A stretch of 64,000 nt of DNA. Source: Methanomassiliicoccales archaeon (lineage in GTDB: Archaea; Thermoplasmatota; Thermoplasmata; Methanomassiliicoccales; JACIVX01). Within the stretch, counting starts at the first letter, position 1. Every line of letters begins with the position of its first letter. The notes beneath the pieces were generated by a model that saw nothing but the letters and a program-made list of their open reading frames with translations, did not search any database and was not told the origin of the DNA. The translations under genes and the position numbers were made by a program. Below are positions 16,875 to 26,740 of this stretch, piece after piece. Location: NCBI GenBank assembly GCA_014361295.1, contig JACIVX010000001.1:1024293-1088292 (forward strand), written 5' to 3'.

Positions 16875-17984
16875 ATGATAAAAGAGAAAAAAGAAAAAAT
16901 GGCGAAATGTAAATCGTGTGGCACTGAGGTTGACATAATCTCAAAAAGTGTCGGTTTCTGCAGAGAGTGCATCATCAAATCAAATGAATGTGATCACGTC
17001 ATCGCTGTTCGATCAAACACCAGGAGAAGATATGGTCTCCCCATTTTTCCGCCAGCTGATGGACAAAGATGCGGGCGTTGTGTCAATGATTGTCGTATAC
17101 CCGATGGAGAAAGAGGATACTGCGGCGTTAGGGAGAACATATCAGGAAAAATTCAGAATGTGGCAGGTGACGAGGCATTTGCAATAGCCTACCACGACCC
17201 ATTGCCGACGAATTGTGTTGCTTCATGGGTTTGCCCTGGTGGTACCGGCTCTGGATTTCCGAAGTATTCCTATGAAAGAGGGCCAGAAATCGGCTACAAG
17301 AATCTCGCCGTTTTTTATGGAGCATGCACCTTTGATTGCCTATTTTGCCAAAACTGGCATTATAAAGAATTGTGTCGATCGTCTTCATCGAGATTGGATG
17401 CAAAAAAGTTGGCTTCGATGGTCGATGCTAAAACATCTTGCATATGCTTCTTCGGCGGCGATCCGACACCCTTTATCGATCATTCGATCTCGACAGCAAG
17501 ACATGCCCTCGCCAATTCAAACCGTATTCTGCGCATTTGCTGGGAAAGCAACGGCTCAATGGGAGTCAATTATGCCAAGGAAATTGGACTTATCGCCCTT
17601 GAAACAGGTGGCTGCGTGAAGATTGATCTGAAAGCATGGAATGAGAATCTTCACCGCATACTTTGCGGAGCAACGAATGAATGGACCCTGAAGAACATTG
17701 AATTACTTTCTCACATGGCCTCTTCGAGAAAAGATGTACCGCTCCTGATCGTTTCAACCCCTCTCATACCAGGTTATATTGATGAAAAGGAGGTGTCGGC
17801 GATTGCATCGTTTCTTGCTGATCTCGATCCAGATACGCCGTATTCGCTACTGGCATTCCACCCAGAATATTTAATGTCCGATTTGCCAACGACATCCAAA
17901 GCGCAAGCCCAGAGATGTCTGAAAGCTGCAAAAGATGCTGGTCTCAGACGTGTGAATATCGGAAATGAGTGGCTTCTCAGATAG
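16875..17984 (+). CDS. AmmeMemoRadiSam-type radical SAM protein (PflA-like)
   Basis: The 369-residue protein begins with Zn-ribbon-like Cys pairs (C12/C15 and C29/C32). A second cysteine block follows, RCGRCVNDCRIPDGERGYCGVREN (C66, C69, C73, C83), then the radical SAM core with C151xxxC155xxC158 and FFGGDPTP. This is the PflA-related family associated with AMMECR1 and MEMO (AmmeMemoRadiSam). A MEMO gene exists at 60073-60888, but AMMECR1 is not in the window. ATG 16899 is an alternative start that would remove a Lys-rich tail. It probably modifies a protein or RNA radically; the substrate is unknown. Confidence 0.82.
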   Translation: MIKEKKEKMAKCKSCGTEVDIISKSVGFCRECIIKSNECDHVIAVRSNTRRRYGLPIFPPADGQRCGRCVNDCRIPDGERGYCGVRENISGKIQNVAGDEAFAIAYHDPLPTNCVASWVCPGGTGSGFPKYSYERGPEIGYKNLAVFYGACTFDCLFCQNWHYKELCRSSSSRLDAKKLASMVDAKTSCICFFGGDPTPFIDHSISTARHALANSNRILRICWESNGSMGVNYAKEIGLIALETGGCVKIDLKAWNENLHRILCGATNEWTLKNIELLSHMASSRKDVPLLIVSTPLIPGYIDEKEVSAIASFLADLDPDTPYSLLAFHPEYLMSDLPTTSKAQAQRCLKAAKDAGLRRVNIGNEWLLR

Positions 17985-18262
17985 AATTGAGAACTACTCA
18001 AAAAATATAAATCGCAAACTTAAATGATTTCAAGGCTCTAAGCTGTGCCAGCGGTTAATGGAGTTGCTTGATCCTCACAAAATCGTTGCCATTTTTCTAG
18101 ATTGATTGATCAAAATATCACAATAAGGATCATGATAAATATGCGCTAAGGCTTGGTCAAAAAATTTACCAGCATCAATAATCAGATGCTTAGATACCAT
18201 CAAGAGTTATACACAATCTAATCGATATCATCTTCTTATGCCAAGACTCAATCCTGTTTTTC
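17985..18262. other. Intergenic region
   Basis: About 280 AT-rich bases between convergent genes; no gene or repeat was noticed. Confidence 0.4.
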
Positions 18263-19043
18263 TTATTCTCTCTCACATGGAAACATCATATCGAATTCTC
18301 GAATTTTCAATTTCATGAACCTGAAAGCGATCGTCGCAATAGCAAAACTTGCGAACAGACCAGCGAAATAGATTTCCATTCCCTGAGAAAAGATCACCCC
18401 CAATATCGCGAAGAAATTGAATAGACCATGAACAACAATAGCTAGGATCACATAACGCAACCAGCGAGAACGACGTCCAATCTGTCTGAAGAGTTTAGCC
18501 TTGCCGATTCCGTATCCCGAAATGGCGGTCGAACTTGCGTGAAGAACTGTCGAGGTCAAAGTCCTCAATATTGCAGCGACTAGGAAGACCTCGAATCCAG
18601 CAAGCAACGCGTCTCCGAAATAGATGACATTTTCTGCTGCTGCAAATCCCAAACCCGCAGCGGCGCCATAAATCATTCCGTCTTCAAGTTCCGCTAAGCG
18701 CCTGTACGCGAGAAAAACGCCGCTCGCCTTGACGAATTCTTCAACAATAGGCGCGATGACCACTGCAAGGATAAAAAGATAAATCTCCGGACTCGGGCCG
18801 TTGACGCCCCAGAGAAATCTATTGAGCAAACTCCCATTCTCAAATAATATATAAACAAGTGAAGTCTCGATTACGAAAGCGATTCCAAAAGCGGCTGTCA
18901 AACCGAAAAAAAAGTACAAGGAATACGAGAAAAAGGGGCTCTTGCTTGCATATCTCCGTGTTCCGAATCCAAAGGATATACAATACCGAAGGCGCAAGGG
19001 CAACAAGAATCACCGTAATTATCTCCAAAGTGCCAATTTCCAT
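18263..19043 (-). CDS. PrsW-family intramembrane protease, apparent frameshift
   Basis: The frame ending at 18263 has PrsW motifs: IVEEFVK, AAENVIYF, STVLHASSTA and VVHGLFN, with about seven membrane helices. The conserved first helix is missing from that frame but lies in the next one: ATG 19043 gives MEIGTLEIITVILVALAPSV and then ILWIRNT, where the reading must move by one base around 18952-18960 to join RRYASKSPFFSYSL. A TATA box (AATTTATATTAG, 19075-19085) 32 bases upstream supports ATG 19043. The gene is either broken, frameshifted in translation, or affected by a sequencing error. PrsW proteins are membrane metalloproteases. Confidence 0.75.
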
Positions 19044-19149
19044 TTTTTCCCAGATAATGAAGAGCGTGCATGACTAATATAAATTGCCCGTGCTAGTATG
19101 CCAAAGGCCAAGAAGACATTAATTACCACAATTTTCAATCATGTGAATT

Positions 19150-19638
19150 ATGGATCATGTATCAAAGCGATTCACGGAAACTATAGTTGGGGATGTTTAC
19201 GACTTGATTGTGAAACGGCCTTCAACCGTCAAGTCGAGCGCGAAGATCAGGGACGCGATTGAAGAAATGCTTCAAAATCCCGTTTCGAGAAAAGTCTACG
19301 TCGTTGATGATGATGGGAAACTGATCGGAACTGTGACCACTGAAACGATACTCAGACTTTTAGGCTATCGCGTTGGTGTCAGGGAGAGCGGTGCGATATC
19401 ATTTTATAGATTTCTCAGAGACGCCCTCAAAGAAGATGTCATGAGCGTGATGCAGAAGAGCACTGCTGTCAAGAAGGAGACGAAGCTAACAGAAGTATTG
19501 CAACTGATGATTGAGAATCACCTCAACGACCTTCCAGTTATTGACGATCAAGGGAGACTCATTGGTGAGGTTATTAGTCTGGAACTTTTCATCATAGGAA
19601 AGGGTGTTTTTGAGGGATCGATCAGCTCTGACAGCTGA
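19150..19638 (+). CDS. CBS-domain pair protein
   Basis: The 162-residue protein has two CBS domains (about 15-75 and 92-155). The first ends SRKVYVVDDDGKLIGTVTTETILRLL and the second HLNDLPVIDDQGRLIGEVISLELF. Such free-standing pairs bind adenine nucleotides and sense energy or ionic state. Its 3' end overlaps the convergent P-type ATPase by 17 bases; another CBS protein flanks the ATPase on the other side. Confidence 0.9.
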   Translation: MDHVSKRFTETIVGDVYDLIVKRPSTVKSSAKIRDAIEEMLQNPVSRKVYVVDDDGKLIGTVTTETILRLLGYRVGVRESGAISFYRFLRDALKEDVMSVMQKSTAVKKETKLTEVLQLMIENHLNDLPVIDDQGRLIGEVISLELFIIGKGVFEGSISSDS

Positions 19639-22438
19639 TCCTCTTTTGCTTTCTTCTGACGAGGATCTTGAAGATCTCCATGACAAGGAGGAGAATCATA
19701 GCAAGCAATAACAGCATGAGCCATTCTTCCATCGATACGGGCTCGATTCTCAACACTTCCTGCATCACCGGTATATGCATCGCTAGTATGTGAATTCCCT
19801 GGGCGCCAAACACGCCGGCTAAGAGGAAATAATTCTTGCTAATTGGAACTCTGAATGCCGATTCATATTCCGAGCGGCAGTTGAAGACATGAATGTTTTC
19901 AAGGAGTACCATGAAAAGGAAGGTTAGATTCGATGCTTCGAAATACGAGCGTCCATCGATCACGAGCAGATAATAAAACAAGAGGAAAGCCAGCGACCCC
20001 ATTGTGATCGAGGATAAGGCGACCTGTCGGATCATCAGTTTGTCAAAGATGCCCTCTGATGGATCGCGTGGAGGTTTCTTCATCACTCCAGGATCGCCGG
20101 CTTCCATTGCAAGGACAACATGCTGAATCCCATTCGTGACAACGTTAAGCCACAGGAGCTGAATGGCGAGCAATGGTATCGCAAGGTGAGCACCTTCAGC
20201 CTTGATACCGATGAAGATTGCGAGAATGAAGAGCAGGATTTCTGCAGCGCCGGTTGAGACCAGCAAATATGTAACCTTTCTGATATTTTCATAAGCATAC
20301 CTGCCTTCTTCCACCCCAGCGACGATTGAAGCGAAGTTATCGTCGGTGATGATGATCGATGCTGCATCCTTTGCGACATCGGTTCCAGTTCCCATCGCCA
20401 CCCCGATATTTGCTTTTCTGAGAGCGGGTGCATCGTTGACCCCATCACCAGTCACAGCAACAAAATGGCCTATCCTCATCAACGCGTCAACAATCTGCAG
20501 CTTCTGAACAGGCGTTACTCTTGCGAACACCTTTTTTCCTCTAACTAGATTGACAAATTCTGGATTATCTGGTGAGCTAGCCTGTGATAATTGGCTGCCC
20601 GTGATGACTTCCTCTTCAGATTCGGCGATCCCAAGGTTTCTTGCAATTGCGAGTGCGGTTGAGGGGTGATCACCAGTAACCATAATCACATTGATTCCCG
20701 CATACTTGCATATCTCAACAGCTTCCTTGACTTCGGGTCTCGGAGGATCGATGAGTCCCGCGAGCCCAAGAAATGTGAGCGAAGGAATGCCTTCTTCGCC
20801 AAGAGGGTTGCCGTCAGGATTAATTTCAGTTTCCCCCACTGCAACTGCAAGTACCCTGTAACCATTTCTTGCCATTGCACTCGCTTCATCTTCGATAACC
20901 TTTCGATCAATTTGACTGATGCCATCCTGTGTCCTCATCATCTTGCAAAAATCTAGGACTGCTTCAACAGCGCCTTTAACAAAGACACGCACGTTTCCAT
21001 CAATAAGATAGAATTTGGCGGCGTAGCGTTTCTCGGATTCAAAAGGAACTTCCCCGACGACGGGGAACTTCGTTCTCAACTCCATAGGATTGATACCAAC
21101 CTTATGCGCAAAAGCAAGGAATGAGATATCAACAGCATCTCCCGTTGCAGACCAATCATCGCCTGACAAAATCAATGAGGCGTCGTTACAGAGAGCGCTG
21201 GCCACAGCAAACTCTCTGAGTCTCTCCATATCGACGCTCACGATGGGATCTTCGAATAAGGAGGTCACCTCACCCTTCACCGAATAACCTTCGCCTGTGA
21301 CGTTAAATTTTGAATCAAGTGGCAGGTAAACGAGTTTGACTGTTTGCATATTCACAGTCAGTGTTCCAGTTTTGTCGCTCGCGATGCATGTACAACTCCC
21401 CAAAGATTCCACTGCTGCAAGCCTTCTCACAAGCACGTTTCTCCTAGACATCTTTGTAACTCGTACGACAAGTGCAACTGTTACTGCCACCGGAAGGCCC
21501 TCGGGAATCGCCGAAACCGCGAGTGCAACAGCTAGAAAGAAAACCTCATCTAAAGGCATCCCTTTTATGGCAGCCACGATCGCAAGAAGGGACGCGGCGC
21601 CAACGACGATCAAACTAATCTGTTTGGAGAACCGCTCGAGGCGCTGGATAAGCGGTGGTTTTGCACTTTCGGTGAAAGTAACGACCTCGGCAATTCGTCC
21701 GATCTCAGTCTCTGTTCCCGTTGCGACAACAATTCCAAGCGCACGACCACTGCTGACCGTCGTACCAGCGAATGCAATGTTCTTCCGATCGCTCACGACC
21801 GTCTCTTCTGGCAACAGAGTCACCGCTTTTTCCACGGGAATCGATTCGCCCGTAAGCAGCGACTCGTCGACTGTAAAATTCGATAACGAGATCAAACGGA
21901 TGTCAGCGGGAACCTTATTTCCCGATTCCAAAATGACGAGATCGCCAGGAACAAGACCATCTGCTGGAATGACAAATTCTTTCCCTGATCTTCTCACTCT
22001 CGCACTCGCTTTCAAAAGCTGCTGCAATCGCTCGGCGCTTTTCTCTGCCTTCATTTCTTGGACTGTCCCGATAATCGCGTTGATCAAAACAACAACAAAA
22101 ATGAATGTCGCATCGAGTGTTTCGTCGAGAAAGAACGCGACAAGACCCGCTGCAAGGAGTACATAAATGAGGGGGCTCAGAAATTGCCGGATGAAGATTT
22201 CGATGATGGATGGCGGCCTTCTCATTGGTAGAATGTTGGGACCAAATTCTTTCAAGCGCTTCTCACATTCATCTACGGAAAGCCCTTCTGGACTAGTCTT
22301 GAGTTTTTCAAAAAGCTCTGCTTCCGTAATCGAATGCCACGCAATTGTGCTCCCTAGTTTACTGGCTCTTGTCGATTTATCGAGCGGTCGATACTTGCGG
22401 ATAAATCGGAAACTCTGTTTTTTCTTCGATGTTTTCAT
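19622..22438 (-). CDS. P2-type cation-transporting ATPase
   Basis: The 938-residue protein contains the full P-type set: an N-terminal cation-ATPase domain (WHSITEAELFEKL), the actuator motif LLTGESIPVEK, M4 with AIPEGLPVAV, the phosphorylation site SDKTGTLT, KGAVEAVLDFC, and the hinge VTGDGVNDAPALRKANIG. PEGLP in M4 is Ca2+/SERCA-like. In M6 the expected acidic residue is Asn (WLNVVTNGIQHVV), as in some bacterial P2 pumps of unclear ion. It may move Ca2+, Mn2+ or monovalent ions. CBS genes flank it on both sides. Confidence 0.93.
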   Translation of the reverse strand: MKTSKKKQSFRFIRKYRPLDKSTRASKLGSTIAWHSITEAELFEKLKTSPEGLSVDECEKRLKEFGPNILPMRRPPSIIEIFIRQFLSPLIYVLLAAGLVAFFLDETLDATFIFVVVLINAIIGTVQEMKAEKSAERLQQLLKASARVRRSGKEFVIPADGLVPGDLVILESGNKVPADIRLISLSNFTVDESLLTGESIPVEKAVTLLPEETVVSDRKNIAFAGTTVSSGRALGIVVATGTETEIGRIAEVVTFTESAKPPLIQRLERFSKQISLIVVGAASLLAIVAAIKGMPLDEVFFLAVALAVSAIPEGLPVAVTVALVVRVTKMSRRNVLVRRLAAVESLGSCTCIASDKTGTLTVNMQTVKLVYLPLDSKFNVTGEGYSVKGEVTSLFEDPIVSVDMERLREFAVASALCNDASLILSGDDWSATGDAVDISFLAFAHKVGINPMELRTKFPVVGEVPFESEKRYAAKFYLIDGNVRVFVKGAVEAVLDFCKMMRTQDGISQIDRKVIEDEASAMARNGYRVLAVAVGETEINPDGNPLGEEGIPSLTFLGLAGLIDPPRPEVKEAVEICKYAGINVIMVTGDHPSTALAIARNLGIAESEEEVITGSQLSQASSPDNPEFVNLVRGKKVFARVTPVQKLQIVDALMRIGHFVAVTGDGVNDAPALRKANIGVAMGTGTDVAKDAASIIITDDNFASIVAGVEEGRYAYENIRKVTYLLVSTGAAEILLFILAIFIGIKAEGAHLAIPLLAIQLLWLNVVTNGIQHVVLAMEAGDPGVMKKPPRDPSEGIFDKLMIRQVALSSITMGSLAFLLFYYLLVIDGRSYFEASNLTFLFMVLLENIHVFNCRSEYESAFRVPISKNYFLLAGVFGAQGIHILAMHIPVMQEVLRIEPVSMEEWLMLLLLAMILLLVMEIFKILVRRKQKRISCQS

Positions 22439-22628
22439 CTGCGACCAACCTTAGGAATCGATAAACGGGCTCGCTCAAAAGATGTATAAGTTGAGCTGGC
22501 TTCTGGCTTTTATAGAGAAACTGATTAATAACGCTTTCCTTACCAATGGATGCCCATATAAATGGAGACTTTATCATAATCGTTAAAATTCAATAGTGCC
22601 TCTTCCATTGACACTAACGAGGGTTGAA

Positions 22629-23072
22629 ATGACTATTAAGAAGGTTGTCAAAGATCTCCGAGTTAGGGATGTGATGACAAAAGATGTCATCGCGATTCAT
22701 GAAGATATAATGCTCAAGGATCTCAAGGCGCTTTTCGACAAGTATGACTATAATGGTTTCCCCGTTGTGCGCGATGGCTATCTCGTCGGCATTGTTACAA
22801 AACTGGATTTGTTAAAAACTTTTTCACCTGGAAAAAGCGTTTCGAAAACCGATCTTCTCAAATTATTCGCTGAAAAAGTCGGCGAGATCATGAGAAGGGC
22901 CGTCATTTCGATCAACGTTGATGATGATTTGAAAAAGGCCATTGAGTACATGGTTGAATTCAAATTGAGAAGTCTACCAGTTGTTGACAATGAAGGTAAA
23001 CTCGTCGGTATGATATCTCGAAAGGATGTTATGGACCATTTATTGATCACTGACAATGATAGCTTTAATTAA
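22629..23072 (+). CDS. CBS-domain pair protein
   Basis: From ATG 22629, preceded by GAGGGTTGAA, the protein has 147 residues and two CBS domains: VRDVMTKDVIAI...YNGFPVVRDGYLVGIVTKLDLL and VGEIMRRAVISI...LRSLPVVDNEGKLVGMISRKDVMDHL. It is divergent from the P-type ATPase gene. It could sense adenylates and act on a partner; no partner domain is fused. Confidence 0.9.
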   Translation: MTIKKVVKDLRVRDVMTKDVIAIHEDIMLKDLKALFDKYDYNGFPVVRDGYLVGIVTKLDLLKTFSPGKSVSKTDLLKLFAEKVGEIMRRAVISINVDDDLKKAIEYMVEFKLRSLPVVDNEGKLVGMISRKDVMDHLLITDNDSFN

Positions 23073-23198
23073 ATCAAAATGGAATTACTAGGTTTATCGA
23101 TGGCATCCCCAGAGAGGATGGTTATAATCGTCTCGCGTTCATACTGAGTTATATCATCCAAGTGAAAGATTTGGTGTGGTGTGAGAGGCTGATTTTAG

Positions 23199-25076
23199 TC
23201 AGAAATAATACCAGATGCTTTCATAATCCTCAATGTTCTCTCCTCTCGACGCCAGGCGATCGAGGAATTCCGCAATCGGAACATCCCTGTAAATATAGGT
23301 GGGTGCGAGAGCGATGTTCTTCTCCCAGGGATGGAATTCATAAACCCTTTCTCCCTCTGAGGTGATCATGATCAGATCATGGTGCTGCCATGCCCTGAGA
23401 TGATTCTTCCCTAGTGCGGGGATATTGAAGACCGGTTCATCCGTTCTTGAGAGTCCTGGGATAAGACGCGCTTCCTCTTTTGCTTCCTGCAAAATACGCG
23501 CAATTGGAACTCTGAACCAGCGAGTCTCTTCTTTGCCTTTCGTGTTGAAGGTGTAGTAGGGATCGACGCCAATTCTCTTGAGCAGGATTCTAAGTGCCAC
23601 CGTCTCAAACCGCCTACAGTTCTCGAAGGTGAAAACCTGTTGATTGTAAACCATTATTCCTTTTTTTCTGATCGCTTGCACAGCGTTCGCAGCATCTGGT
23701 GTGATTTCGTATGGATGCTCAAAATGCGTTACAATGCAGAGCTCCCTACTCGGCGGATTGTGCGCATCAGCAAGAACTCCGAGATATGAATCATTGAATC
23801 GCATTGGCAAAACGACGGGGAGCCTCGTGCCGATCCTGATCCTTTGTATATGGGGCATTGCCGCAAAACGTTCAATAATCTCCCGTTGAAGACTGTCGGA
23901 TAGAAGGGCCGGATCGCCGCCAGTGATCAAAACTTCTGTGATCGCAGGATGTTCTTCAAACCACCTGATCGCATCGTTGATCTGCTGTTTCGTCGCTAAC
24001 GCACAGGGACTCAGAACTCCATCAATTTCCCAGTTCCTCTGGCAATATACACACACCTGAGCGCAGGCGTTATAAGGTTTGAAGATCGCAATCATCGGAT
24101 AGCGTCTCGTGATGAGAGAAATCGGTGACGTTTGTCGCTCTTTCATAAAATCAAAGACGACATCGCGCTTGTCTTTGAATGATATCATCGCCTCAACGTA
24201 ATCGAGTGAGGGAATTACTTGCGCGCGCAAAGCATGATCATTCTTACGGCTTGCGTCTTTATCCATTAGAGAGAGGTAATATGGTGTGATTCCAAACGGG
24301 ATTCCGTTCTCAACAGCTAGTCTGATCGCTTCTCTTTCAGACATTGTAAGGTCAATGATCTCCGATATTGTGTCAACATCCCTCAAAATATTCTTTAACT
24401 GCCATCGATAATCTTGCCAGTCGTCTTCTGTCCCGCCGAGAACATCGAGTATTCTCTTCCTATTAGCTTCTCTGATTTCAATGATCTTGGGATCAAGGCC
24501 ATGAGCATATGAATTGATTCGTGAGAAGCAACGTCTTGCCAGTTCATCCAGATATTCGGATCGAACCCGTGCAGCCTCAGGCCCCTCAAATTCGAGAAAC
24601 GGTGGTGCTTCTTCCTTATAAATACCTGATTTGCCAAGAGATCCTTTAGCAATGTGAAGCACATCGAGGAAAAAGGCATGGAAAGCAGGGGGGACAATGT
24701 CGTAGCGCTTGACAAGATTGTAAAGAACTCTCAAAGTACTGCAGCCAGCAACATCCTCGTTTCTTCTCGAGAGAAAATTTTTCAAGACACGAACGCAACT
24801 CAGAGCAGTCACCCTCTCGAGGGCTTCAATTGAGCACTCGCGATCCAAATAGAATCGCTCTCTGCGTTCCATTAACTGCATTAACCTTTCGCGAGCTTCT
24901 TCAAGATCTTCGCTATTCTCAAGTTCCTTGTACATTTCGGGGTCCGTTTCAAACAGCTCACGAACCCTCAGGATACGACGTGCTGCTACTTGCATCCTCT
25001 CAATGACAGTAGGGTCATCAAGCTCAACCTGATTTGACTGCGCTTCCTCCATTTGGTAGACATCTTCATCAGACAT
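23199..25076 (-). CDS. KamA-family radical SAM protein with long N-terminal domain
   Basis: From ATG 25076, preceded by GGTGG, the protein has 625 residues. About 220 helical N-terminal residues precede a KamA-like core: DYRWQLKNILRDVDTI, PFGITPYYLSLMD, the cluster motif CAQVCVYC (C338, C342, C345) and ITGGDPALLSD. Lysine 2,3-aminomutases are about 420 residues, and the glycine-rich PLP-lysine segment (GGGGK) near the end is replaced by NIPALGKNHL. Aminomutase activity is therefore doubtful; the substrate is unknown. It stands alone. Confidence 0.8.
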   Translation of the reverse strand: MSDEDVYQMEEAQSNQVELDDPTVIERMQVAARRILRVRELFETDPEMYKELENSEDLEEARERLMQLMERRERFYLDRECSIEALERVTALSCVRVLKNFLSRRNEDVAGCSTLRVLYNLVKRYDIVPPAFHAFFLDVLHIAKGSLGKSGIYKEEAPPFLEFEGPEAARVRSEYLDELARRCFSRINSYAHGLDPKIIEIREANRKRILDVLGGTEDDWQDYRWQLKNILRDVDTISEIIDLTMSEREAIRLAVENGIPFGITPYYLSLMDKDASRKNDHALRAQVIPSLDYVEAMISFKDKRDVVFDFMKERQTSPISLITRRYPMIAIFKPYNACAQVCVYCQRNWEIDGVLSPCALATKQQINDAIRWFEEHPAITEVLITGGDPALLSDSLQREIIERFAAMPHIQRIRIGTRLPVVLPMRFNDSYLGVLADAHNPPSRELCIVTHFEHPYEITPDAANAVQAIRKKGIMVYNQQVFTFENCRRFETVALRILLKRIGVDPYYTFNTKGKEETRWFRVPIARILQEAKEEARLIPGLSRTDEPVFNIPALGKNHLRAWQHHDLIMITSEGERVYEFHPWEKNIALAPTYIYRDVPIAEFLDRLASRGENIEDYESIWYYF

Positions 25077-25154
25077 TTTAACCACCGAGGCGATTGAGCG
25101 CGCAGGGGAAAAGAGATTCCATGACCCAAAAGGCCCGACAATGTTCGCAATCAA

Positions 25155-25546
25155 CCCTGCACCGCGAAATTTGATGCGAGTTCTATTTTGTTTATGAGTT
25201 TGTCTTATTAATAATTATTCCTCTTTCATTCAAGTTTCTGATTTTTTGGTTCCACTGCGCGAGTGAAATGGCTTGAGATTTACTTCGTTCATTGAGTACG
25301 ATTCGTTCAAATCACGCACCCGCCATCAATAGCTTTTGAGCGCCGTTTCTGGTGTGCGGGAAAACTACGGCAGAATGATTCCCTTGTAGGAAAAGAATCG
25401 CCGTGCGTGGATAATGAATTAGTTATAATTTTCTAAATCTTTCAAAAATACAAGCTTGTCTTTCAGGCAAAAAACGATTTTCAAATATAAAATCGAGGAA
25501 TCGGAGATAATGATTTTTACATGGGCGTCTATATGCAATCGATAAC
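25155..25546. other. Divergent intergenic region between KamA-like gene and ychF
   Basis: About 390 bases, AT-rich near both ends, with stretches such as AATAATTATTAATAAG (minus) that may be promoter elements of the KamA-like gene. No gene was found. Confidence 0.45.
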
Positions 25547-26740
25547 ATGCAGATCGGTATCGTCGGCAAACCCAACGTGGGGAAGTCGACTTTCTTCTCT
25601 GCGGCAACCTTGGCGACCGTTGAGATTGCAGACTACCCATTTACAACTATCAAACCGAACAGGGGTGTTGCCTACATAAGGGCAAAGTGCCCCCACACTG
25701 AGTTCGGCGTCAAGTGCAATCCGCGAAATTCTGCCTGCGAAAACGGAATTAGGCTCGTGCCTGTCGAACTTCTCGACGTCGCAGGACTTGTACCAGACGC
25801 ATGGCAAGGTAGGGGATTGGGTAATAAATTTCTCGATGATTTGCGGCAGGCAGCAGCCCTCATTCATGTCGTTGATGCGAGCGGCGGTACAGATGAGGAA
25901 GGGAATAAGATCCCCCCAGGATCCCACGATCCACTATCAGACATCAAATTCCTCGAGCAAGAAATAGCATACTGGATAAAAGGAATACTCGAAAAGGGAT
26001 TTGCGAAGATGGCAAGACAGGCACATCTTGAAGGCATCAAGGTTGAGAAAGCTATTCATGAGCGACTGACAGGACTCGGGGTATCAGAAACCGACATCAT
26101 CATGGCGATAAGAAATGCGGGATTACCGGACAACCCAATGTACTGGCAGGATGCGGATCTTCTAAGATTAGCAGATGCTATAAGAAAACAAGGCAAACCG
26201 ATGATTATCGCTCTTAATAAAGCCGATGTTGCGAGCGAAAGTCTACTGACACGATTGATGAATCTCGAGGGCTATATCACTGTCCCTGTATGTGCAGAAT
26301 CGGAGCTTGGACTTAAGAGAGCTGCCAAGGCGGGACTGATTCGATATTTACCAGGTGACAAAGATTTCACGATCATCGATCCCCAGAAACTCAATGAGAA
26401 TCAGAAAAAGGCGCTCGATTACTTCGCAAAGGTCATGAAAAAGTGCGGTCATGGAACCGGTGTCCAAATTTGCTTGGAAAAAGCGGTATACGACCTTCTC
26501 GACATGATCGTGGTCTATCCGGTCGAAGATGATAACAAACTCACTGATCATGACGGGCATGTCCTACCAGACGCGTACCTCGTGAAAAGAGGGAGCAATG
26601 CAAGAGATCTCGCATATAAGATACATACGGAACTTGGCGATAATTTCGTGAGGGCGATCAACGCGAGAACGCACAGAACAGTTGGTCATGATTATATATT
26701 GCAGAATGGTGATGTGATAACTATCGTTGCGCGAAAGTGA
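25547..26740 (+). CDS. ychF: YchF/OLA1-type P-loop ATPase
   Basis: The 397-residue protein has [16 protein letters not shown] (G1), PFTTIKPN (G2), [11 protein letters not shown] (G3), ALNKAD (G4, NKxD) and a C-terminal TGS domain with [16 protein letters not shown]. It is the archaeal Obg-related ATPase that contacts the ribosome. Insertions with Cys ([17 protein letters not shown]) match archaeal members. Its stop overlaps the GTG start of the DNA polymerase (GTGA). Confidence 0.94.
   Translation: MQIGIVGKPNVGKSTFFSAATLATVEIADYPFTTIKPNRGVAYIRAKCPHTEFGVKCNPRNSACENGIRLVPVELLDVAGLVPDAWQGRGLGNKFLDDLRQAAALIHVVDASGGTDEEGNKIPPGSHDPLSDIKFLEQEIAYWIKGILEKGFAKMARQAHLEGIKVEKAIHERLTGLGVSETDIIMAIRNAGLPDNPMYWQDADLLRLADAIRKQGKPMIIALNKADVASESLLTRLMNLEGYITVPVCAESELGLKRAAKAGLIRYLPGDKDFTIIDPQKLNENQKKALDYFAKVMKKCGHGTGVQICLEKAVYDLLDMIVVYPVEDDNKLTDHDGHVLPDAYLVKRGSNARDLAYKIHTELGDNFVRAINARTHRTVGHDYILQNGDVITIVARK

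Noticed and set aside
21336-22166. 276-codon plus-strand frame inside the P-type ATPase
   Set aside because: Ser/Thr/Ala-rich shadow on the opposite strand of conserved ATPase motifs.
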